Assembly: GCA_023433405.1 (NCBI GenBank)
Contig: JAEZCT010000015.1
Coordinates: 62,001 to 126,000 of the forward strand
Source of the DNA: Bacillota bacterium
GTDB taxonomy: Bacteria > Bacillota > Clostridia > Oscillospirales > Ruminococcaceae
Reading direction: 5' to 3'
Length of the DNA: 64,000 bases
The notes under the pieces were generated by a model that saw only the letters and a list, made by a program, of their open reading frames with translations, was not told the origin of the DNA and did no database searches. The translations under genes and the position numbers were made by a program. Of this stretch, positions 1-8,022 are shown piece by piece (position 1 is the stretch's first letter; each line of letters starts with the position of its first letter).

Positions 1-339
1 GCCGCCGGAGAGGAACAAAATCTTTGCATCCTCTCCGCCCAGCTCGATGACCACATCGGTGCCGGGGGCAAGCCGGGTGGCCGCAACGCGCGTGGCATAA
101 ACCTCTTGTATAAACGGCGTACCACAGCTCTCGGCAAGCCCCATACCAGCAGAGCCGGATATGGCAAGCTCGGCTGAGTCATGGGGGGGAAGCTGTTCTT
201 TCACCGTGCGCAAAAGCTCAATGGTTTTTTGTGTAATTTGAGACAAATGCCGTTCATATGAGCGATATGTAATTTTCCCGTTTTCGTCGGTGACTACACA
301 TTTAATGGTGGTCGAGCCGATATCAAGCCCTATCTTCAA
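1..339 (-). CDS. 2-hydroxyacyl-CoA dehydratase activase family ATPase, N-terminal part (runs off the window)
   Basis: The first 113 residues of an ASKHA-fold (BadF/BcrA/HgdC) ATPase; the rest lies beyond the left edge. It begins with the phosphate-1 motif IGLDIGSTTIK and later carries VIELGGEDAKI, the second nucleotide-binding motif. Family members use ATP to inject a low-potential electron into (R)-2-hydroxyacyl-CoA dehydratases during amino-acid fermentation. The ELGGEDAK form, rather than DIGGQD, is what I associate with the very large (about 1400 aa) activase fused to dehydratase-like domains, so the whole protein may be that type; this is inference. The start is TTG at 339, preceded by GGAGGG about 5 nt upstream. 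Cluster-binding cysteines would lie outside the window. Confidence 0.8.
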   Translation of the reverse strand, partial: MKIGLDIGSTTIKCVVTDENGKITYRSYERHLSQITQKTIELLRTVKEQLPPHDSAELAISGSAGMGLAESCGTPFIQEVYATRVAATRLAPGTDVVIELGGEDAKILFLSGG

Positions 340-674
340 GAGAACCCTCCAGCCTACGGCTTTATGACCGCGCGCCCTATTATTCGTGTGCCAGGCGCGG
401 ACATTTTGTCATTTTGCCGTTTATTATACCTATTCTATAGCTATTATAACAGCTTATCCGTTTTGCGCAAGCACTATTGTTTTACACATATTAATACTAA
501 TCCCGCTCAAGGCACAAAGAAATCCATTATGTGGATATAATTCTAAGCGTATTATCTGATATCGTTTAAAAAAAGAACTGGATTTGGGGATGCTTTGCAC
601 AATTTTTAGCAAAAAAACCGCCCTGATACTAATCCCGATTTGAAACGAAATTAACATATGAAGGCGGCAGTTTT
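340..674. other. Intergenic region between LysR gene and activase
   Basis: AT-rich non-coding stretch. It holds the putative activase promoter, two copies of the motif ATACTAATCCCG (about 490-501 and 618-629) and the LysR gene terminator. A 79-codon frame on the minus strand (454-693) has no recognisable domain, overlaps the end of the LysR gene and is not called. Confidence 0.5.
443..470 (-). promoter_or_regulatory. Putative sigma-A promoter for the activase gene
   Basis: On the minus strand TTGCGC (470-465) and TATAAT (448-443) are separated by 16 nt, giving a leader of about 100 nt to the TTG start. A second TATAAT lies at 427-422. Sequence match only. Confidence 0.4.
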
Positions 675-675
675 T
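610..675 (-). terminator. Putative Rho-independent terminator of the LysR gene with a long repeat-containing loop
   Basis: Reading the minus strand, CTGCCGCC is followed about 38 nt later by GGGCGG and a run of seven T. The loop holds a copy of the ATACTAATCCCGATTT repeat, as if the repeat had inserted in the loop of a terminator. Confidence 0.45.
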
Positions 676-1601
676 TATGGCTTTTGCCCGCACTGAGTTT
701 TTAGCCTGCTGATAAACTGGCGGGCGTACCGATTTATGGGACGTACCTTTGGAAAAATGGCAAGGTCGGTGTTAATCAGGTTTGCGTGCAGGCAATCCTT
801 AATAATCAGCTTATGCTGCTTTAGCACATCCTCCGGCACGGGGGAGACCCACATATACGCCCCGGTGACCCGCTGTAAAAGGTCATATTGACTGCCGCGG
901 TCATACACATAAATGCGCTTCATGGGCGCGTTAAAGGCCGCATTCTTGTTAATCTGAGAGAAGGCAATGGGGGGCAATTGATAATCACCGTGTACAATTT
1001 CCGTGTACCCGCTAAGCATGTGGTAATATACCCTGGGCTGTTCGCACAGCGGGTGACGCAAGGACATCATAAGCCCCATGGGAAAACTCCAAATCTCCTC
1101 AAAGGAGAGCTGGTTATCCTCAATAAGCCGGTAAAAATACTCCCCGCAGTTTGATTGAAAGCGAATAACCGCCACATCAAGCTCCCCGTGTGAGACGGCA
1201 GAGATTGAGCTGATGGCGTCGGATTCCTTAAAGTGAATATCCACCTGGCGCTTTGAATTAAACTCGCCGGCAAATTCCGCGAACGCAACAGAGGCATAGG
1301 TTGCGCGCGGTACAGCAATGCGCAGACGGATTACATCGCCGGTGCTGTCGCGCTTATAGATAGACTCCAGCTCATCCATCTGTGAAAGGATGAGCTTTGC
1401 GTAAGTTAAAAACTCGGTGCCTTTTTCTGTGGGCATAACCCCTTGGGGGGTGCGGGTAAAAAGCTTGGTACCGATCTCCGCTTCAAGCTCCCGCAACGCG
1501 CGGCTAAGATTTGGCTGCCCCATAAACAGGTTTTGAGCGGCTTTTGTAATCGAATGGGTCTTTTCTACCTCGACGGCATAGCGTAGATGAAGCGTATTCA
1601 T
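675..1601 (-). CDS. LysR-family transcriptional regulator
   Basis: A 308-residue protein with the LysR layout: an N-terminal winged helix-turn-helix (about residues 1-60, including SITKAAQNLFMGQPNLSRAL, which matches the LTTR recognition helix) followed by a two-lobed periplasmic-binding-like effector domain (about 90-295). The effector is not predictable. It lies between the dehydratase activase (same strand, downstream) and an alcohol dehydrogenase (opposite strand, upstream and divergent), so either could be a target. ATG start at 1601; the SD (GAAGGCAGG) is rather far upstream. Length is normal for the family. Confidence 0.9.
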   Translation of the reverse strand: MNTLHLRYAVEVEKTHSITKAAQNLFMGQPNLSRALRELEAEIGTKLFTRTPQGVMPTEKGTEFLTYAKLILSQMDELESIYKRDSTGDVIRLRIAVPRATYASVAFAEFAGEFNSKRQVDIHFKESDAISSISAVSHGELDVAVIRFQSNCGEYFYRLIEDNQLSFEEIWSFPMGLMMSLRHPLCEQPRVYYHMLSGYTEIVHGDYQLPPIAFSQINKNAAFNAPMKRIYVYDRGSQYDLLQRVTGAYMWVSPVPEDVLKQHKLIIKDCLHANLINTDLAIFPKVRPINRYARQFISRLKTQCGQKP

Positions 1602-1859
1602 TGTTAATGTGAACCTGCCTTCATATTACAAGTAAAAAATGCACGGGTTGGGTGCCTTGCATAGATTGAGAGGAAGCGCGGATAATATTTTCCATAGCCC
1701 TCTGCGGTTTGTCATATTAATTATACATTACCCTCCTCTTTAAATCAATGTTAATATTATAACAAAGATTGCACAATGCCGCAGTCTTTCACCATGACAG
1801 CATGGTGTGCTTATGGTGTCCAGGCGGGTTGTGTGGGAACGATACGCTTGCACCTCCGT

Positions 1860-1890
1860 GCTTATGCCGACGTTTTGGGTCGGCATAAGC
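1860..1890. repeat. Perfect 12-bp inverted repeat (hairpin)
   Basis: GCTTATGCCGAC (1860-1871) and GTCGGCATAAGC (1879-1890) around a 7-nt loop. There is no T-tract on either side, so it does not look like an ordinary terminator. Confidence 0.6.
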
Positions 1891-1983
1891 TGCGGAGAGC
1901 TTTTGCCGCTCCCGTTTGAGAAAGAAGGATAACTCATAACCCCTACAGCGGTGCAAAGCAGTATTTCCGTTCGGGTTTTTCTA

Positions 1984-2085
1984 ATACTAATATCCGATTT
2001 AAAAGAGTATAAAAATCAAGTGAAAAGCTTTAATTTATGGATTTTCACGCGGATTTTTATCGACTCTTTTTGAGGAGATTAGTAT
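1984..2085. repeat. 102-bp palindromic repeat element with ATACTAAT/ATTAGTAT ends
   Basis: Outer arms ATACTAAT (1984-1991) and ATTAGTAT (2078-2085) are exact inverted copies. Inner arms AAAAGAGTATAAAAATC (2001-2017) and GATTTTTATCGACTCTTTT (2052-2070) are complementary apart from two extra bases. Related sequences lie near 24172-24237 and 47217-47285. It resembles a small non-autonomous palindromic (MITE- or REP-like) element. Confidence 0.6.
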
Positions 2086-2148
2086 AAGAATGCTAACAGC
2101 TTGCCTAAAACAGTTTCATCTCTTTTGGTGAGTTTACATTTACCACCG

Positions 2149-2177
2149 TTTACAGGCGGCTAAAAATATACTATAAT
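2149..2177 (+). promoter_or_regulatory. Promoter-like sequence before the alcohol dehydrogenase
   Basis: TTTACA (2149-2154) and TATAAT (2172-2177) with 17-bp spacing. Initiation from it would fall around 2184, only about 9 nt before the ATG and inside the SD GGAGG, so it may not be the functional promoter. Confidence 0.3.
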
Positions 2178-2192
2178 AATGGAGGTAGAACC

Positions 2193-3362
2193 ATGGCACG
2201 TTTTACATTACCGCGCGATATTTATTACGGTCCCGACGCCCTTGAAGAGCTTAAGAACCTGAAAGGGTATAAGCGAGCAATGATACTTACCGGCGGCAGC
2301 TCCATGAAGCGCGGCGGTTTTTTACAAAAGACCGAGGATATTTTAAAGAGCGTCGGCATTCAAACCACTCTGTTTGAAGGTATAGAGCCCGATCCTTCGA
2401 TTGAGACCGTGTTCAAGGGCGCTAAGGCTATGCAGGATTTTGAGCCTGACGTGCTGGTTGCCATCGGCGGCGGTTCACCGCTTGACGCGGCAAAGGCGAT
2501 GTGGGTTTTCTATGAGCACCCCGAGAAAACCTTCGATGATATTAAAACCCCGTTTACGATGCCTAAGCTTCGCAAAAAGGCCATTTTTGTTGCGATTCCT
2601 TCCACAAGCGGCACGGCGTCTGAGGTCACGGCGTTCTCGGTTATTACCGATTATTCCACCAACATCAAGTATCCCCTTGCGGATTTTGAGATTACCCCGG
2701 ATATCGCGATTCTTGATACCACGATTCCGCTCACCATGCCCAAGATTTTAACGGCACACACCGGCATGGATGCGCTGACCCATGCAATTGAGGCATATGT
2801 TTCCACCGCCCGTTCGGAGTTTTCCGACGCGCTCAGCCTCAAGGCAATTTCGGATATTTTTGACACGCTGGTCGCTTCTTATCACGGCGACGCTGAGGCG
2901 CGGGGTACGATGCATATCGCCCAATGCCTTGCGGGCATGGCGTTTTCCAACGCTTTGCTTGGCATTGCACACAGCATCGCGCACAAAACAGGCGCGATGT
3001 TCGATATTCCCCACGGCTGCTGCAATGCAATTTTGCTGCCTCAGGTTATTGGCTACAACTCGAGGGTCTGCCTGAGCCGTTATGCGCAGATAGCAAGAGC
3101 AATCGGGCTGCCCGGCGCTACCGAAAAGCAGCTCGTAAACTCGCTTATCGATGCGATTAAGGAGCTTAACCGCAAGGTTGGTATCGCGCAGACCTACAAA
3201 GAGAACGGGGTAACCGACGAGCTGTTTTACGCAAAGATCGATGAAATCGCTAAAAACGCCGTGCTTGACCCTTGCACTGGATCAAATCCCCGCCCGATTG
3301 ATAATGAAGCGATGAAAAAGGTCATTACCTGTGCGTTTACCGGCGAGGATATTACGTTTTAG
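2193..3362 (+). CDS. Iron-containing (group III) alcohol dehydrogenase
   Basis: A 389-residue NAD(P)H-dependent dehydrogenase of the Fe-ADH/butanol dehydrogenase family. The N-terminal dinucleotide-binding domain carries GGGSPLDAAKAM (about residues 95-106). The C-terminal helical metal domain carries DALTHAIEAY and GIAHSIAHKTGAMFDIPHG, which supply the Asp and three His ligands of the catalytic metal. Family members reduce short-chain aldehydes to alcohols, or oxidise 4-hydroxybutyrate, lactaldehyde or similar substrates; the substrate here cannot be read from sequence. ATG at 2193 follows GGAGG at good spacing. The gene has its own terminator, so it is probably monocistronic, divergent from the LysR gene. 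Confidence 0.9.
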   Translation: MARFTLPRDIYYGPDALEELKNLKGYKRAMILTGGSSMKRGGFLQKTEDILKSVGIQTTLFEGIEPDPSIETVFKGAKAMQDFEPDVLVAIGGGSPLDAAKAMWVFYEHPEKTFDDIKTPFTMPKLRKKAIFVAIPSTSGTASEVTAFSVITDYSTNIKYPLADFEITPDIAILDTTIPLTMPKILTAHTGMDALTHAIEAYVSTARSEFSDALSLKAISDIFDTLVASYHGDAEARGTMHIAQCLAGMAFSNALLGIAHSIAHKTGAMFDIPHGCCNAILLPQVIGYNSRVCLSRYAQIARAIGLPGATEKQLVNSLIDAIKELNRKVGIAQTYKENGVTDELFYAKIDEIAKNAVLDPCTGSNPRPIDNEAMKKVITCAFTGEDITF

Positions 3363-3430
3363 GGCAATTGCCATAATCCAAAGGGATAAACGAAACCAAG
3401 AAACGGTTCGTTGTTGACATAGAGCAATAG

Positions 3431-3464
3431 ACAAAAGAGAAGCTGTTCACAGCTTCTCTTTTGT
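3431..3464 (+). terminator. Rho-independent terminator after the alcohol dehydrogenase
   Basis: Perfect 15-bp stem ACAAAAGAGAAGCTG (3431-3445) / CAGCTTCTCTTTTGT (3450-3464) with a TTCA tetraloop. The right arm ends T-rich. Confidence 0.8.
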
Positions 3465-3490
3465 TGCAATAATTCGTTAAGGGAATGGTT

Positions 3491-4336
3491 ATGCAAATGT
3501 ATGAAATTGTGACGAAAAAAGCGCTAAACCCAACCGTTGGTTTTATGGAGATTCTGGCGCCCCTAATCGCTAAAAAGGCGGAACCCGGGCAGTTCATCAT
3601 TCTTCGCGTGGATGAAAGCGGGGAGAGGATACCCCTCACCATCGCGGATTTTGACCGCGAAAAGGGGACGGTTACGATCATATACCAAATCGTCGGCGCT
3701 ACAACCCGCGCGCTGGACGCGCTTAGTGAAGGCGAATCCTTGCATGATTTCGTGGGACCGCTGGGGACGCCTTCGCATACAGAAGGCCTGAAACGGGTAG
3801 CGGTAATCGGCGGCGGCGTAGGCTGCGCCATTGCATACCCTGTCGCGAAAAAGCTCCATCAGCAAGGGGCAACCGTGCATTCGGTGGTCGGCTTTCGCTC
3901 CCAGGAGCTTGTAATCCTCGAAAAAGAGTTTTCTGCGGTAAGCGATAGGATGATAATAAAAACCGATGACGGTTCCTACGGCACCAAGGGACTTGTTACC
4001 GATGCTCTGCGTGAGCTGATAGAGAGCGGCGAGCAGTATGACGAGGTCATTGCCATAGGACCGCTGATTATGATGAAGTTTGTGGCGAAGCTGACAAAGG
4101 AGTATGGCATTAAAACCATGGTGAGCATGAACCCGATTATGATAGACGGAACAGGTATGTGCGGCGGGTGTCGCTTGACTGTAGGCGGCCAAACAAAGTT
4201 TGCCTGTGTGGATGGTCCTGATTTTGACGGTCATCTTGTGGATTTCGACGAGGCAATGGAGCGTTCCTCCATGTACCGTGACTTTGAGCGCAACCGTTAC
4301 GAAGAAGCCTGCAACCTGTTTAAAAACGTGCAATAA
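3491..4336 (+). CDS. nfnA: NADH-dependent ferredoxin:NADP+ oxidoreductase, small (alpha) subunit
   Basis: A 281-residue protein of the ferredoxin-NADP reductase superfamily. It has an N-terminal FAD-binding beta-barrel (about 1-100), an NAD-binding domain starting RVAVIGGGVGCAIAYPVAKK, and a C-terminal [2Fe-2S] site with DGTGMCGGCR and a later Cys (KFACVDGPDFDG). This is the layout of NfnA/SudB. With NfnB it forms the flavin-based electron-bifurcating transhydrogenase that couples reduced ferredoxin, NADH and NADP+. In-frame ATG codons at 3485, 3491 and 3497 compete; AAGGGA at 3479-3484 favours 3491. nfnB follows after a 149-nt gap. Confidence 0.92.
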   Translation: MQMYEIVTKKALNPTVGFMEILAPLIAKKAEPGQFIILRVDESGERIPLTIADFDREKGTVTIIYQIVGATTRALDALSEGESLHDFVGPLGTPSHTEGLKRVAVIGGGVGCAIAYPVAKKLHQQGATVHSVVGFRSQELVILEKEFSAVSDRMIIKTDDGSYGTKGLVTDALRELIESGEQYDEVIAIGPLIMMKFVAKLTKEYGIKTMVSMNPIMIDGTGMCGGCRLTVGGQTKFACVDGPDFDGHLVDFDEAMERSSMYRDFERNRYEEACNLFKNVQ

Positions 4337-4485
4337 TATAGGATTTAAGTCCAAGGGTCATGCGAAACACCAATGCAAATTTGCAAACTTTACACACGCG
4401 GTATGGCGCTGAGTCGGAGTAGGCCCGCGCTCCCTGCTGCTTAGAATAAGGCGGCTTTCATACCGGAAAGGAACGGTCAACTAAC

Positions 4486-5880
4486 ATGCCTAACATGTCA
4501 CAAAATAAAAACCACATGCCGGTGCAGGAGCCGGAGCTTCGCAGCCATAATTTTGAGGAGGTCGCACTGGGGTACTCCCAAGAGCAGGCCGTTGACGAAG
4601 CGGAGCGATGCCTTAATTGCAAGCATAAGCCCTGTATCAGCGGATGCCCGGTCGCAATCGATATTCCCGGCTTTATTACCCGCGTGAAGGAACGGGATTT
4701 TGAAGGCGCTTACGCGGTACTCAATCAATCAACCTCTCTGCCCGCTGTATGCGGACGCGTATGCCCGCAGGAGACCCAATGCGAAAGCAGGTGTGTACGC
4801 GGGGTAAAGGGAGAGCCGGTGGCAATCGGCCGTCTGGAGCGCTTTGTGGCCGATTACCACATGGCTCACCATACCGCTAAGCCCGAAATTCCCGCGCAAA
4901 ACGGACACAGGGTTGCCGTCGTCGGCGCGGGCCCCTCCGGGCTCACCTGCGCTGGCGATCTTGCAAAGCTCGGGTATAAGGTTACGGTGTTTGAGGCGCT
5001 GCATATGGCAGGGGGCGTACTGGTTTACGGCATTCCGCAGTTTCGTCTGCCCAAAGAGATTGTGCAAAAAGAGATCGACAACCTAACCGCCATAGGGGTG
5101 ACGGTTCTCACTAACATGGTTATCGGCAAGGTGCTGTCGGTAGACGAGCTGTTTGAGCAGGGCTTTGAGGCGGTATTTATCGGCTCTGGGGCGGGTCTGC
5201 CGCGGTTTATGAATATTCCGGGTGAAAACCTTAAGGGTGTTTACTCCGCCAATGAGTTTTTGACTCGGGTTAACCTCATGAAGGCTTACCGAAATCAATC
5301 CGCTACCCCCATTCAAAACGCGAAAAGCGTAGCTGTCGTGGGCGGCGGCAATGTGGCCATGGATGCCGCCCGCTGCGCAAAGCGTTTGGGGGCAGAAACC
5401 GTGTACATCGTTTACCGCCGTTCCGAGGCGGAAATGCCGGCCCGCCTAGAGGAGGTCGAGCACGCCAAGGAAGAGGGCATTATCCTTAAGGTTTTGACTA
5501 ATCCGACGGAGATTACGGGCAGCGAGCATAAATATGTAAACGGCATGAAATGCGTTGAAATGGAGCTGGGAGAGGCGGATGCGTCAGGACGCCGCAGCCC
5601 TGTGGTTAAGGAAAACTCGGCGTTTACACTGGATGTGGACTGTGTGATTATGTCCATCGGGACGTCACCAAACCCGTTGATCCGCAACACCACAGAGGGA
5701 CTCAGTACCAACAGGCATGGCTGTATTATCACAGAGGAGGAAACCGGTCTTACCTCCCGCCCAGGCGTCTATGCCGGCGGAGATGCCGTAACAGGGGCAG
5801 CCACGGTTATTTTAGCAATGGGTGCCGGAAAAAATGCGGCAAAGGCAATAGACGAGTACATTAAACAGAAGCGTGCTTAA
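4486..5880 (+). CDS. nfnB: NADH-dependent ferredoxin:NADP+ oxidoreductase, large (beta) subunit
   Basis: A 464-residue GltD-like flavoprotein. The N-terminus holds a cluster-binding segment CLNCKHKPCISGCP (about residues 42-55) and further Cys in the RVCPQETQCESRC region, for two [4Fe-4S] clusters. Then come an FAD Rossmann motif (VAVVGAGPSGLTCAGDLAKL) and an NADPH Rossmann motif (VAVVGGGNVAMDAARCAKRL), and a C-terminal GD motif (YAGGDAVTGAATV). It would also match glutamate synthase small subunit, but the neighbouring nfnA and absence of gltB argue for NfnB/SudA, the bifurcating subunit. ATG at 4486 is preceded by GGAAAGGA at a wide 13-nt spacing, seen repeatedly in this window. Confidence 0.92.
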   Translation: MPNMSQNKNHMPVQEPELRSHNFEEVALGYSQEQAVDEAERCLNCKHKPCISGCPVAIDIPGFITRVKERDFEGAYAVLNQSTSLPAVCGRVCPQETQCESRCVRGVKGEPVAIGRLERFVADYHMAHHTAKPEIPAQNGHRVAVVGAGPSGLTCAGDLAKLGYKVTVFEALHMAGGVLVYGIPQFRLPKEIVQKEIDNLTAIGVTVLTNMVIGKVLSVDELFEQGFEAVFIGSGAGLPRFMNIPGENLKGVYSANEFLTRVNLMKAYRNQSATPIQNAKSVAVVGGGNVAMDAARCAKRLGAETVYIVYRRSEAEMPARLEEVEHAKEEGIILKVLTNPTEITGSEHKYVNGMKCVEMELGEADASGRRSPVVKENSAFTLDVDCVIMSIGTSPNPLIRNTTEGLSTNRHGCIITEEETGLTSRPGVYAGGDAVTGAATVILAMGAGKNAAKAIDEYIKQKRA

Positions 5881-5924
5881 CGAAAAAATGCTTTTGGCTC
5901 CTATTAACCCGGGAATAGTAATCG

Positions 5925-5956
5925 AGGCTGTTCGATTTTTCGGACAGCCTTTATTT
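5925..5956. terminator. Terminator between nfnB and the XRE regulator
   Basis: AGGCTGTTCG (5925-5934) pairs with CGGACAGCCT (5941-5950) with one G-T pair and a 6-nt loop, followed by TTATTT. It serves nfnB; the minus-strand regulator gene ends beside it. Confidence 0.7.
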
Positions 5957-6193
5957 AATTTCCTGCTCCATATCCTTAAAATACTTTGCCTCAAAAAAGT
6001 CAAACAGGGAGATATCCAGTCCGTCACACAGTTTTTTTAAAGTCACAATCCCAACGTCCTTTCGCTTATGATTCAACACGCTGTATATTGTTGATGGAGT
6101 GACGCCCGACAAATTGGCCAATTTATTCAAGCTAATACTCTTTGCTTCACATAGTTCCAGTAATCTGCGAATAACCAGTCGTTTCGTATCCAT
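5951..6193 (-). CDS. Small XRE-family helix-turn-helix regulator
   Basis: An 80-residue protein that is almost entirely a Cro/C1-type HTH: KSISLNKLANLSGVTPSTIY is the helix-turn-helix, followed by a conserved third and fourth helix (VTLKKLCDGLDISLFDFF). There is no effector or oligomerisation domain beyond a short tail. ATG at 6193 follows AAGGAG at ideal spacing. It stands alone, convergent with nfnB. Such solitary mini-XRE proteins occur widely in clostridia; the target is unknown. Confidence 0.88.
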   Translation of the reverse strand: MDTKRLVIRRLLELCEAKSISLNKLANLSGVTPSTIYSVLNHKRKDVGIVTLKKLCDGLDISLFDFFEAKYFKDMEQEIK

Positions 6194-6909
6194 TTCGGTC
6201 TCCTTGTCTTTATGACTTCGCAGGTCTCATAGCTTTGAAAAGTTTCATCCGATGTAACAAACGAGTTTCATGATTAAATAAGTGCGAGTCTCGTTTAGGG
6301 GTTTGAGCGATATTTTACGGTAAAACTGCATAAAACCAACGCACTGTCATAGCTTTTGCATAATATGTCGCATATACGTCAATAGTATCAACTTATGTGC
6401 GGATGAGTATACGCTATTGCGTTTATAGATGAATTTTGATATGATTGGATTTAGAAGTATTTATGGTTGTTTTGTAGAATTTTGTAGAAAGTTGTGCTTT
6501 TAACAAAAGTTAAAATATTTCTGCTCGGCTACTTGTTATAACAAGAAAAAAAAGGTATGATATGCGAAGAAACGATATATTTTGCTTTCCAACTTCCAAC
6601 CGTAAATGGTTTTTGTGCCGCTTTTGATGTGAAATATCGATATAATCAGTGAATTATTTACTATTATGTAGCAAGACAACCTGTTAGGCACTGCAACCTG
6701 ACGTCACAACATAAAGCAAAACTCATGGTAATTTTACCGGCTGCCATCTACACGCGTCGTGTTTTGGTTTCTCTGTGTTAGATATTACTGTGCGTATTCA
6801 TATCAGCAGGATATTTTGCTCTGATTAAGCGGCTTTGTTTACTAAAAGCGAAGCGACATTAACACACCACTAACGCAGCCAGTATCAATATGGCGGAACG
6901 GAGGCTCAT
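6194..6909. other. 716-nt AT-rich intergenic region with palindromes and a tandem repeat
   Basis: No gene seen. It includes a perfect tandem 10-mer TTTTGTAGAA (6470-6479 and 6480-6489), the inverted repeat TTTTAAC-AAAA-GTTAAAA (6498-6515), a perfect 14-bp palindrome CTTGTTATAACAAG (6532-6545), and a promoter-like TTGTTA (6534-6539) with TATGAT (6556-6561) at 16-bp spacing overlapping that palindrome. This clustering suggests a regulated promoter for the downstream regulator gene or for a small RNA. Confidence 0.5.
6534..6561 (+). promoter_or_regulatory. Putative promoter overlapped by a palindromic operator candidate
   Basis: TTGTTA-16-TATGAT. The -35 box lies inside the palindrome CTTGTTATAACAAG. 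The next plus-strand gene starts about 340 nt downstream. Confidence 0.35.
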
Positions 6910-8022
6910 ATGTACAAGGTGCTTTTGGTGCTGAGAGGGAAGAAGGACTGTATGCAGTTTTGCGCTATGGACGCAATTAAGCAGCAAGAAAGCTTTTCTG
7001 TCGAACATCAAGTTAAAACGGGCGGGGAGGCGATAGCTTATCTGGACACGCATCCAGTCGATTTGGTGATAGCCGATACGACGCTAACCGATATGAGCGG
7101 GTTAATGCTGTTAAAAACGATTTTACATAAGGGCATGGCGGACGCTGTGATTCTTTTTGGCGGGCGGTCTGACTCGAACCTGGCAAGGCAAAGCCTGATG
7201 TTCGGCGCCTTCGATTATATGATCCGGCCGTTTGATAACCTGCGCCTTGAGGATATGCTCAAGCGTGCTTGCAGTTATCTGGATGAAAAAAAGAAGAACA
7301 AGGAGCGTATAGATAACCTGGTACGCATTGTTCTTGATAAGGTAAGCTATTATTACCCAAAAGCACAGGTCGCCCAGATTATCCTGCATATTGGCTCTGG
7401 GAGTGAAGAGGCGCAGCGCGAAACCGTTTCTATGATTACCCAGACACGAAGGGCGCTGGATAATGACATCTATAAGGTATCGCTTATTATATGCCATTGT
7501 ATGCACGAGATTATCTGCCGGGTTTTTTATCAAAACAACTGGATGCATCAGTTTTTGCGCCAGCAGGATCTGTTTGAATTATGCGCTATGGAGTATGAGG
7601 ACTGGCAGTCCCTCACCAATATGGCGGAAGAGATTTCCCTGCGCCTTTGTAACTGTATTCGCTCTCTTGCCCTTAAGCATGTGGAGAATACTACCATTCG
7701 CAGGTTGGCGGAGTATGTGACAGCTCACCTGGATAAGGAGCTGTCGTTGGAGTTCTTGTCCGAAAAGCTCTATATCAGCAAGACCTACCTCAGCGAGCTG
7801 TTTAAAGCCAAGACGGGCTGCGCCATAACCGAGTATCTGACTCGGGTGAAGATGGAAAAGGCGCGAAACATCATTATAACTAAGCAGCTAAAGACCAAGG
7901 AGGTTGCTTCCATGTTAGGGTATAAGGACTTTGTGTACTTTTCGAAGATATACAAGAAATATTGGGGCACTCCTCCCGGCAAGCTGATGAAAGCGCAGGA
8001 CGAAGATTTCGAAATAATATAG
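6910..8022 (+). CDS. YesN/AraC-type response regulator with a degenerate receiver domain
   Basis: A 370-residue protein with a receiver-like N-terminus (about 1-120), a middle linker (about 120-255) without a recognised domain, and a C-terminal AraC-type double HTH (about 260-360; LSLEFLSEKLYISKTYLSELFKAKTG). The candidate phosphoacceptor Asp56 is present (LVIADTTLTD). However, the acidic pair normally found near residues 8-9 is replaced (KVLLVLRGK), and the invariant Lys of the DY-KPFD motif is Arg106 (DYMIRPFDN). Phosphorylation may therefore be weak or lost. ATG at 6910 follows GGAGG. No histidine kinase is adjacent; a chemoreceptor gene follows after 345 nt. Confidence 0.85.
   Translation: MYKVLLVLRGKKDCMQFCAMDAIKQQESFSVEHQVKTGGEAIAYLDTHPVDLVIADTTLTDMSGLMLLKTILHKGMADAVILFGGRSDSNLARQSLMFGAFDYMIRPFDNLRLEDMLKRACSYLDEKKKNKERIDNLVRIVLDKVSYYYPKAQVAQIILHIGSGSEEAQRETVSMITQTRRALDNDIYKVSLIICHCMHEIICRVFYQNNWMHQFLRQQDLFELCAMEYEDWQSLTNMAEEISLRLCNCIRSLALKHVENTTIRRLAEYVTAHLDKELSLEFLSEKLYISKTYLSELFKAKTGCAITEYLTRVKMEKARNIIITKQLKTKEVASMLGYKDFVYFSKIYKKYWGTPPGKLMKAQDEDFEII

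Larger units (their letters stand above)
1602..2192. other. 591-nt intergenic region between divergent LysR and alcohol dehydrogenase genes
   Basis: No convincing gene. It contains a perfect 12-bp hairpin at 1860-1890, a 102-bp palindromic repeat at 1984-2085, and a TTTACA-17-TATAAT box at 2149-2177 just before the dehydrogenase gene. A 65-codon minus-strand frame (1740-1937) runs through the hairpin and has no recognisable family. Confidence 0.5.

Noticed and set aside
454..693. 79-codon minus-strand frame near the LysR gene
   Set aside because: It overlaps the LysR 3' end and the terminator and has no recognisable domain or SD.
1740..1937. 65-codon minus-strand frame in the LysR/ADH intergenic region
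   Set aside because: It runs through a perfect hairpin, has no family resemblance and no clear SD.
4486..5880. Glutamate synthase small subunit (gltD)
   Set aside because: The sequence is GltD-like, but the adjacent nfnA and lack of gltB favour NfnB.
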